A stretch of DNA of 64,000 nt from positions 2,852,001 through 2,916,000 of the forward strand of contig JALJCS010000037.1 of the NCBI GenBank assembly GCA_023055355.1, given 5' to 3'. Within the stretch, counting starts at the first letter, position 1; the number at the start of each line of letters is the position of its first letter. Below are positions 53,202 through 61,889 of the stretch, one piece after another. Both the position numbers and the translations under genes were made by a program. Source of the stretch: Agelaius tricolor (Eukaryota > Chordata > Aves > Passeriformes > Icteridae). The notes beneath the pieces were generated by a model. That model was not told the origin of the DNA. It saw only the letters and a program-made list of their open reading frames with translations, and did not search any database.

Positions 53202-56200
53202 CTGGGGAAGGAGAGGGGGAATGCCATCAACGAGGGGCTGGGACAGCTGGAATCACCTCCCACCAGGAGCCTGGAGAGCCCAGAGGGGGTTTGGGCAGCA
53301 GGGAGTGGGGTGGGGGCTACAAACAGCAGCTCAGGGGGAAATCCTGCTCCAAAATCAAAGGGGCTGGCAGTAAGAGCAGCCTCAGGAATGATCTGGGATT
53401 AAATACAAGAGGAAAAACCCAGGGCTTGGCTCCAAAGGAAGAACTGCCAGGGCCAGGCTTGTGGGGACTGAGCTGCTGCTTGTGCCCATCCCCAAACCAG
53501 CAGGACCATCCTGCACCCTGCACAACCACTCCTGGAGGGGAACCTGAGCTTCTGGCCACCACCCTGGACTGGAGGATCTGGAGGGGCTGGGCTGTCCCTG
53601 GAGCCCCCTCCCCAGGCTGTATGTACCCCCCCTTCCCTGGGAGCCCACAGCTCCTCCTCACAGCCCTTCTCCCCTCTGTGCTGGCCATGGCCCCACAGAT
53701 CCATCCCTGAGCCCTGGGGCGGGTGCCAGGGGCTGTACACACCCCTCTTCTCTGGGAGCTCACAGCTCCTCTTCACAGCCATGGCCCCACAGAGCCATCC
53801 CTGACCTGCCAGGGGGGTGCCAGGGGTCCCTGCCCTGCACAGGGTCTGGAGGGGCTGGGCTGCCCCAGGCTGTACACGCCCCTCATCCCTGGGAGGAGCT
53901 CACAGCCCATCTCCCCTCTGTGCTGGCCATGGCCCCAGATCCATCCCTGAGCCCTGGGGTGGGTGCCAGGGGCTGTACACACCCCTCTTTTCTGGGAGTT
54001 CACAGCCCTTGTCCACTCTGTGCTGGCCATGGCCCCACAGATCCATCCCTGAGCCCCGGGGTGGTTGTCTGGGGCTGTACACACCCCTCTTCTCTGGGAG
54101 CTCACAGCCCTTGTCCCCTCTGTGCTGGCCATGGCCCCAGATCCATCCCTGAGCCCCAGGGTGGGTGTCTGGGGTCCCTGGGGTACCTGCCCTGCGCGGG
54201 GTCGCTCTGTTCCTCCTCCTGGGGCTCGGTCAGGGCCTCGTGGCTGAGGCTGCGGGGCAGTGCCAGCAGCGCCCGCCGCAGCAGCACGGCCTTGCCCATC
54301 TTCACGGCCTCATAGAGCACAGAGAGCAGCAGGATCACCAGCACCGAGAGCACCATCCCTGCAGGAGAGACAGCCCAACACTGCCATGCACGGGGAGAGC
54401 CTCTGGGGGTGACAGGGACACGGCAGGGCCCGGCACAGGGGGTTGGGAATAGCCATGAGTGATGGAGGGGGGGGTCCTGGCACTGGGCTGGGCAGCAGGG
54501 TTGTTAAATGGCAGGAAATTGTGAGCTTAGTTTTTTAACTCACAGAATTAGGTTGGGAAAGCTCTCTGAGGCCATTAAGGCCAACCTGTGACCTCACCCA
54601 ACAGCACCTTGTCACCCAGACCATGGCACTGAATGTCCCATCCAGTCCCTCCTCAAACACCTCCAGGGACAGTGACTCCTCCCTGGGCAGCCTCTTCCAA
54701 TGAAGAATTTTTTCCTAAATTCTTAATTTAGGAAAATGGAAGAATAAACTAAGCCTAAACTTCTCCTGGCTCAGCTTAAGGCTGTGCCCTCTTGTCCTAG
54801 AGAGCTGCTGTGAAACAAATACACAGCTTTGCATTGACTCCAAAACAAACATGGGAGTTAAAATATGATCTTGGGAGAATAAACAAAACCAGAACAAAGA
54901 GTGAAAGTGGGAAGCTGAGCCATTCCTGAGTGCTCTGGGGGCTTCACACAGCTCCCTGCCTGCTGCTCTTGGCTTGGGAGGATCAACCCCGGCCTGGGGC
55001 ATGCCCAGGGCACAGCACACATCAGCAGGGAGGGGCAGGTCCTGCCAAAAACTGCTCCAGGAGCCCACACAGCTCTGCAGTGAGGGGATGGAGGGATGGA
55101 TGGATGGATGGATGGATGGATGGGACAGGGATGGAGAGATGGAGGGATGGACAGGGGTTGAGGGACAGGGATGGAGGCATGGAGGGATGGATGGAAAGAT
55201 GAAGGGATCGACAGGGATGGAGAGATGGATGGATGGATGGAGGGATGGACAGGGATGGATGGAAGGATAAAGGAACAGGGATGGAAGGATGGATGGAAGC
55301 ATGGATGGATGGATGGATGGAGGAACAGGGATGGAAGGATGGACAGGAATGGATGGATGGATGGATGGGGTTGGACAGGGATGGATGGAGGGAGGGAGGG
55401 ATGGATAGGGACGGATGGACAGATGGAGGGATGGAGGGATGGATGGATGGATAGGGACGGATGGATGGAGGGATGGATGGATAGGACAGGGATGGAGAAA
55501 TGGAGGGACAGGGATGGAGAAATGGAGGGACAGGGATGGAGAAATGGAGGGACAGGGATGAAAGAACAGGGATGGAAGGATGGATAGAGGGATGGACAGG
55601 AATGGATGGATGGATGGATGGATGGATGGATGGATGGAGGGATGTCCCAGTGCTGGCAGCCTACCTGTGGGGCTGTGGACACTCCAGAAGTCGAAGAGCA
55701 GCACTACTGTGTCCGAGAAGTAGAAGGTCATCTGGAAAAGAGGCCAGGGAAGGGCAGTGCAGGAGCCCCTCGGGGTGATGGGTGCCCACACTGCAGCAGC
55801 CCTGCACCCCCACCCTGGCATGCTCATCTGGGGATTCACCAAATGGTGCAAGTTTCTCTCCAGGTCTGAAACGGGAAGAGGAACTTGCACAGACAATCAC
55901 AGTCACACTGACTGGGCTGAACTCTCCCTGTCAGCTCCAGCAGGACATTTCCATCCCCATGTCTGGGCTGTGACAAAAAGCCAGTTTACCACTGTGACAA
56001 AGAGAGACGAATCCAGGACTTCTCTTGAGGAGAGAAGGTCCCTGGGGACAGGTGGAGGCTGAGGGGAAGCTGGTGGGCAGATCCTCTGCTCCCCTCTGCC
56101 TCTCTCCCAGGGCAGAGAAACCTCCTGCACTGCCAGGACACCCAAAAACTCAACCACCAAGGCACCCAGAGCCACAAGTGTGACTACCCAACAATGGGGA

Positions 56201-58426
56201 CCAGGTCCAGGGGTGCCTCCCTGGCACAGGAGCATCAATCCCAACGCTGCCAGGACCTGCAAAGGCAGCACCCCTCCTCCTTCACCCTGCTGGAACAGGA
56301 GGAGCAGGAATTGCTCTTGTGTAACATCAGCTGCAGAGCTCATGCCCAGCTGCCCCATCTTGCTCAAAAGGTGGAATTTTGCTGGGTTTTTCATGCTCCC
56401 TTTGGTGAAGCTCCCTAGGAGGTGTTTGTGGAGCTCACAGCTGCTCCTCTCCTGCACAGATCCGTGTTTGGCTGCTCTTTCCTGCCTTTTCCAACACCAG
56501 CAGAGGTGACTGACGGGAGCAGGACCAGCCTCAGCCAGAAATACCATCCAACACCCCGTGGGTGTTCAGGCCACAGTCCGGCTCCAATTACAGCCCTCGG
56601 CCCTCCTTGGCCACAGCACATTAGCAAATGTAATTGCCTCACCCTTTTAAGCCTCCTTCGGCCACAGGTTAATGATAATTAGCCCTTAAATGAAGCTATT
56701 TCTCCTTCATAGGCTTCACCCACAAGTGGTGGAAGGAGCAGGTGACTGTTTTAGGGATGGGGGATAGAAGTGACGGGCAGAATCAGAGTCATTAACTTTT
56801 GAAAAACTCTCTAAGATCATGAAATCCAAGCATTACCCCAGCATGCCAAGGCCTCCACTAAACCCTGTCCCCAAGTGCCACCCCTCTGTGTTTTTTGAAC
56901 AATTCCAGGCATGGTGATTCCACCCTTTCCCTGGGCAGCCTGTTCCAGAGATCCAGAAGATCCCTTTGCTGCCCCAGCCTGGGGTGGAGCCACATGTTTT
57001 TGGGGTGCCCAGCATGGGTGTGACACCAAAATGATGCTCCTTGGGCCAACAGCAATGCCACAGAGAGATTTCTTGGTGGGTGAAGGTCAAGAGGCCAAAA
57101 TCCTAAAAATCCCTGCATTCTTCCCAACAGGGAAGAGCCACCCCCACCAGGGAGATGCCCCAGGGTGTTGAGGGATGTTGTTCAGAGGGTGGATTGGGAT
57201 TGGATTGAGCAGGCTCCCAGGTGAGGCTGCACCCAGCTCCTCCCCCGCAGGAATTCACACCGGGAACAAAAACTTGTTGGGAAATCTCCTGTGCTCAAGG
57301 TGCATTTAGGGCTGGATCTGCTGCACTTTTGGGGTTATTCTAGCAAAACCAGTGGTGCCTGCACAGAGCAGTGCCAGGCTGCATCCCAGCCTGCTGCTCC
57401 AGCCTAACTGGGATGTCTGATCCCACACTTTGGGATAAAGCTGCAGCACCCTGACCCCCCTCTGGACAGTCCCAGCTACAGCCCACACTGGGGACACACT
57501 GGTTATGAGGGTGTCCCCAAACTGGGAACCTCCTCAGGACTGTGTCACCCCCAGGCCTTGCTGCTTCAGGGGGCTGGGAGCCCTAAACATCAAACAGAAC
57601 CATGAAATGGTTTGGGTTCTAAGGGATCCTAAAGCCCATTTTGTCCCAGTCTTGCCATGGGCAGGGACACCTTTCACTATCCCAGGCTGCTCCAAGCCCT
57701 GTCCAACCTGATCCTGGACACTTACAGGGAGATTTAAGGGGTTCTGGGGGGATTCATGGGGTTCCAGGGGGGGATCCACGGGGTTCCAGAGAGATTTAAG
57801 GGGCTGCAGAGTAGATTCTCAGGGCTCCAGAGGGGATTTAAGGGGATCCAGGGGAATTCATGGGGTTCCAGGTGGGGATTCATGTGGTCCTAGGGGGGAT
57901 CACGGGCTTCCAGGAATATTTAAGGGGTTCCAGGGGGGAATCACGGGGTTCCAGGGGGGATTTCCAGGGTTCCAGGGTGGAATCATGGGGTTCCAGGGGG
58001 GATTTAAGGGGTTCCAGGCAGGAATTAATGGGATTCCAGGGTGGAATCATGGGGTTACAGAAGGGATTTAAGGAGATCCAAGGGGATTCACGGGGTTCCA
58101 GGAGGGATTTAAGGGGATCCAGAGTGAAATCACAGGGTTCCAGGCGGATTTAAGGGGTTCCGGGGTGAAATCACGGGGTTCCAGGGTGGAATAGGGGAAT
58201 CCAGGGTGAAATCACGGGGTTCCAGGGGGATTTCTGGGGTTCCAGGGGGGAATCACGGGGTTGCAGAGGGGATTTAATGGGATCCAAGGGGATTCACAGG
58301 GTTCCAGGGGGGATTCTCGGGGTTCCGGGTTGGAATCTGGGGGTTCCGGGGGGATTTCCGGGGTTCCAGGGAGGTCTCCCGGTAGCGGCAGTGCCGTGCC
58401 CGTCCCGTCCCGGGGCTCACCTGCAT
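53033..58426 (-). CDS. SLC31A2: SLC31A2 (CTR2 copper transporter), complete, 4 coding exons
   Basis: Exons (minus strand) at 58426-58421, 55731-55665, 54358-54187 and 53201-53033 join in frame to 137 residues (human 143). The protein reads [20 protein letters not shown], a first membrane segment after HSPTG ([20 protein letters not shown]), a short acidic loop (EPQEEEQSD), then two further membrane segments. TM2 has the copper-binding MxxxM signature (MLAVM) and TM3 a GxxxG packing motif (GAIAG), both expected of the CTR family. CTR2 is mainly endolysosomal and affects copper release and CTR1 processing. The start ATG sits in a strong Kozak context (GCCACCATG) in a CpG island. The N-terminus lacks the long Met/His-rich ectodomain of CTR1, so this is the CTR2 paralogue. 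Confidence 0.95.
53570..54187. repeat. ~115-bp minisatellite adjoining the SLC31A2 exon 3 donor
   Basis: About five units share CTGGCCATGGCCCCACAGAT, CCATCCCTGAGCCC and GGGGCTGTACACACCCCTCT. It begins at the exon 3 donor. One copy (about 53828-53850, CCCTGCCCTGCACAGGGTC) repeats the exon 3/intron 3 border (TACCTGCCCTGCGCGGGGTC) with the donor GT mutated. Confidence 0.9.
54187..54358 (-). CDS. SLC31A2: SLC31A2 coding exon 3 (TM1 and loop)
   Basis: Begins by completing Gly25, then [20 protein letters not shown] and onward to [15 protein letters not shown] plus two bases. Acceptor CTGCAG; donor GTACCC, which is weak at positions +4 to +6. Confidence 0.95.
54535..54790 (-). mobile_element. CR1-type 3' fragment, antisense
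   Basis: CACAGAATTAGGTTGGGAAA, CTCTGAGGCCATTAAGGCCA and CTCCAGGGACAGTGACTCC are reverse-complement CR1 3' sequences of an older subfamily. Confidence 0.8.
55085..55640. repeat. GGAT-based minisatellite
   Basis: ATGGATGGATGGACAGGGAT-type units, with pure GGAT runs at both ends, in SLC31A2 intron 2, ending about 25 bp before exon 2's donor. Long frames (Pro/Ser/Ile-His or Met/Asp/Gly) are repeat artefacts. Confidence 0.95.
55665..55731 (-). CDS. SLC31A2: SLC31A2 coding exon 2
   Basis: Encodes [20 protein letters not shown] through PT plus one base; human has [20 protein letters not shown]. Acceptor TTCCAG, donor GTAGGC. Confidence 0.96.
55900..56779 (-). other. SLC31A2: SLC31A2 intron 1 segment; possible conserved block
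   Basis: No exon was seen. The part 56590-56720 is A/T-richer and carries clustered homeobox-like words (TAATGATAATTAG) without matching any repeat here. It could be a conserved regulatory element. Confidence 0.4.
56780..57000 (-). mobile_element. CR1-type 3' fragment, antisense
   Basis: Contains AACTCTCTAAGATCATGAAA and TCCAAGCATTACCCC, CCAAGTGCCACCCCTCTG, TTCCACCCTTTCCCTGGGC and CCTGTTCCAGAG in the order expected of a reverse-complement CR1 3' end. Confidence 0.8.
57595..57722 (-). mobile_element. CR1 LINE 3' fragment, antisense
   Basis: AACCATGAAATGGTTTGGGT, TTGCCATGGGCAGGGACACC and CCAGGCTGCTCCAAGCCCTG match a reverse-complement CR1 3' end. Confidence 0.85.
57723..58385. repeat. GGGGTTCCAGG minisatellite in SLC31A2 intron 1
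   Basis: About 25 units of 25-30 bp with GGGGTTCCAGGGGGGATT and TTAAGGGGATCCAGG cores. The array stops about 35 bp short of the exon 1 donor. Confidence 0.93.
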
Positions 58427-58745
58427 GGTGGCGGCGGCGGCAGCGGGCGCGGGGCCCGGCCCGTTCCCCCCGGGGCCGCTGTCCCGGCGCTGTCACAGCG
58501 ATGTCGCGGCGCTGTCCCGGCGCTGTCCCGGCCTGTCACGGGGATGTGGCGGCGCTGTCGCTGTGCCGTGTCTCGGCGCGGGGCTCTCCGGGAGCCGTAG
58601 TGCGGGGCGGGCCCAGGCCCGTCCCCTCCTCCCCGCGGCCCTGCCGGGCTCAGCGCCCTGGGTACGGCCCGGCCCGGCCCGGCCCCTGCGCTCAACGCGG
58701 CTTCGCTTTCCCTTCGCTCCCGGCTCCATCCCGGCCCCGGGGCTG
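58380..58745 (-). promoter_or_regulatory. SLC31A2: SLC31A2 CpG-island promoter and 5'UTR
   Basis: Dense CpG sequence around and upstream of the minus-strand ATG at 58426. It includes tandem GCTGTCCCGGC words at 58480-58540 and GGCCCGGCCC repeats near 58670. No TATA box was seen. Confidence 0.75.
58421..58426 (-). CDS. SLC31A2: SLC31A2 coding exon 1 (2 codons)
   Basis: ATGCAG followed by donor GTGAGC, preceded by GCCGCCGCCACC (strong Kozak). Joining to exon 2 gives MQMTFYFSD. The call rests on frame, splice and promoter context. Confidence 0.85.
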
Positions 58746-58804
58746 AGCTAAGGACCCCAAGGGGTTTTCTGCTGGTCACCCCCGGCACCCTGAAAACGCT
58801 GAGA

Positions 58805-59170
58805 GATTTTTGGGGGTGTGCAGCCTGGAGGGGAGAAGCTCCAGGGAGAGCTCAGATCCCCTAAAGAGGCTCCAGGGGAGCTGGAGAGGGACTGGGGACA
58901 AGGGATGGAGGGACAGGACACAGGGAATGGCTCCCACTGCCAGAGGGCAGGGCTGGATGGGATATTGGGAATTAGGAATTGTTCCCTGTGAGGGTGGGCA
59001 GGCCCTGGCACAGGTGCCCAGAGCAGCTGGGGCTGCCCCTGGATCCCTGGCAGTGCCCAAGGCCAGGCTGGACAGGGCTGGGAGCACCTGGCACAGTGGG
59101 AGGTGTCCCTGCCATTGGATGGTCTCTAAGTTCTCTTCCAACCCAAACCATTTAGGATTTTGTGATTTTA
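58805..59170 (+). mobile_element. CR1 LINE 3' fragment
   Basis: CAGCCTGGAGGGGAGAAGC, GGACAGGACACAGGGAATGG, GGCAGGCCCTGGCACAGGTG, GCCCAAGGCCAGGCTGGACA and AACCCAAACCATTTAGGATT in order. It lies directly upstream of the SLC31A2 island. Confidence 0.92.
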
Positions 59171-59651
59171 TTTTTCCTACAGACAGGCAGGACAAAGGGG
59201 AATTTTCCTTCCAGCCGTGAGTAGAAGCATACAGATTTTTTGCTCCATGCTGGGACAATCCAACCATCCCCGTTACACCTGGGAACAGAGAGTGCTGAGC
59301 TGGCCCTGCCTCAGTTTCCCCAAGTGCCAGCAGGTGCAGATGCCCACAAAGGCACCCAGTGCTGCAGTGCCTGGCTCTACACCACAAAAATCCCTCTCAG
59401 TGAGATAGAGACTCAAAAGCAAGACAGGATTTGGGGGGGATTAACATTTTCACCCCTTTGCAGCACTTGGTGCTGGGCTGGGAGGGAGATGCTGGAGCAG
59501 CAGCACACTGGGCTCTCTCAGGCTCACCAGGGCCACTTCCCAGCCCAGTCCTGGGCCATCAGTGCTCCAACCATTTGTGCACTTGATCCTGGCAAAGAAA
59601 AGCTCCTTTCCTTCCCCTTTTCCCAAGCTGACACTAGTTTTGCTTCTGTTT

Positions 59652-59657
59652 TTTATT
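59652..59657 (-). terminator. Candidate polyadenylation signal of the collagen-like gene
   Basis: Minus-strand AATAAA within an A-rich run, about 310 bp after the stop codon at 59968. Confidence 0.45.
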
Positions 59658-59967
59658 TTTTTTTTCTTACAGACAGTTCCCAGCAATTATAATTCTCAAA
59701 CTTCCCCCAAGCAGTCATTAAATCAGCACCTTCTCATATATAATATATACATATATAATATATATATAATTTATAGAGAAATGACTTCTGTAAACAATAT
59801 TCCTCTACTCCAGAAGGAAATGGAGTCCGGGGCATAACACAGCTCCAAACACAGCAGCTCTGTGGAGCAGCTGGGAGCCCTGTGCCACCTCCAGCTCCAC
59901 TTGTCCCCACTGCGATGGCTCTTGGGTGGGGACAGAACTGGCTGGCTCGGTTTGGGTGGCACCACTT

Positions 59968-60117
59968 TCAGCTGAAGCAAACTGGTCCGACTGTGAAACC
60001 AAACTGGTGCGAGGCGTCCCCGTTGTGGAACACAGCCAGGTCCCGCAGGGGCAGCAGCCACAGCTCCTCCGTGCTGAACTGGAAGATGGTGTCGCTGATG
60101 GAGGACTCGTTGTCCAG
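59968..60117 (-). CDS. COLFI gene, last coding exon
   Basis: Encodes LDNESSISDTIFQFSTEELW through LRDLAVFHNGDASHQFGFTV to GPVCFS and TGA. Acceptor TTTCAG at 60118. Confidence 0.9.
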   Translation of the reverse strand: MDNESSISDTIFQFSTEELWLLPLRDLAVFHNGDASHQFGFTVGPVCFS

Positions 60118-61822
60118 CTGAAATGACCACCAGGGACAGCTGAGTGCCACCAAAGCCCTCAGCTGAGGGCCTGGAGCTCCCTTGGCTCCATCCCCAGCCC
60201 CTCCTGGCTTTTCCAGGCTGGTTCTTCCCCCTTGCCATAGCCCCAGACCAGGAAGTCCCTTGGGCCAAAGGAATGGACGTTCTCCATCCCCATTGTACCC
60301 TCATCCCCCTGCTCCATCCCAAACTGCAGGGCTTCAAACAGTCTCCCAAAGGGCTCTCCAAAGGTTGGGAGCCTTTTGCAGGTGTGTATATGTTAGAAAA
60401 TAATTTGTGCTAAAGGAAATGAAAACCACAGCATTTTGTGTACAAAGCCAGTGTGGGGCAACAAGCAGTAATAGGCTATGGGATAAAAATGGAGATGCAA
60501 GTGTCATCAGGTGACTGCCTCCAGGGATGGATATTTCAAGGGATGTTTTTAGCTGACAAGACCCCAGCAGAAGGCATTTGATAGGCATCATCAGAAGTTT
60601 ATTCCAGAAAGTTTTCACCTCACAGGACTCCAGCAATTATCCACTGATTCCGAGAAACGTGGCAGCAAAAAAGAAAAACTGCAATAATATGCTAAAATAT
60701 GCTAAAGAAGAGCCCTTTTCAGAGCCCAAAAGACTGTATAAAACAGACCCCTCAGGAATGACATCTGGAGACCCACAGGGACTTTGGTGCAATAGAGGAC
60801 AAATCCTGAGTCTCCCTGACCTTAATCGCCTGGCTCAGAGTCAAAATTGCTTGTGGATTTTTACAAATGTATACTTTGAGAATGTAATAAAGTATTACAT
60901 TTAATAAATATTAAATATATATAAATAAAATATTAAAATTATATATAATAGATCCTATATAAATATATAATATATTTATATTTATATATTTATATATATA
61001 TTTATATATTTATATATTTATATATACTTATATTTATATAAGATATATAAATGTATATTATACAAACGGTATATATTTATCTATAAATAATATTATCTAT
61101 CTATAAAATATATAAATAATTAAAATTATAAATTAAATTAAAAATAATTTAAAATTAAAATTAAAATGTCATAAAACAAATATTAATTCTTTAATTTAGA
61201 ATTATTTATTTCTATGAAATGATTATAATTAATAATTATTGATTATAATTATTTATTAAAAATGAATCATTTTCAATTGAATAATTGTCATCATATAGTA
61301 TATAACTATAATTTATATATTATATAGTATATAACTATAATTTATATATTAATATCTATTATATATTACATTATATTATATTTATTATTATATATTATAT
61401 ATTATATATTATCTAATTTTTATATATTATATAATTACATAATATAAATATAATTATAGTTATTTATCTTTAATAAAAAATTACAATTAATAATTATCAA
61501 TTAAATAATTTGGAATTACTAATTATAATTTATTTATTAATCATATTAATAATTAATTATATTAAATATATTATATATAATATTAATATAATATATTATA
61601 TTTATATATATTATATATAATATTATATATTATATTATACATAATTCTATTAAATATATGTTATAAATAGTAATGATATTAATTATAAATAAATAATTAA
61701 TTATTTATTAATTATAGTTATTATTAATATCATTATACTTATAATAATAATGAATAACAATATCTAATAATATAATAATATTATTAATTATAATTATTTA
61801 TTATTTTAAAATTATTATTATA

Positions 61823-61889
<67 letters not shown>

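Noticed and set aside
54715..55896. 393-codon minus-strand frame containing SLC31A2 exon 2
   Set aside because: Only 67 bp are exon; the rest is the GGAT array translated as His/Pro/Ser/Ile repeats.
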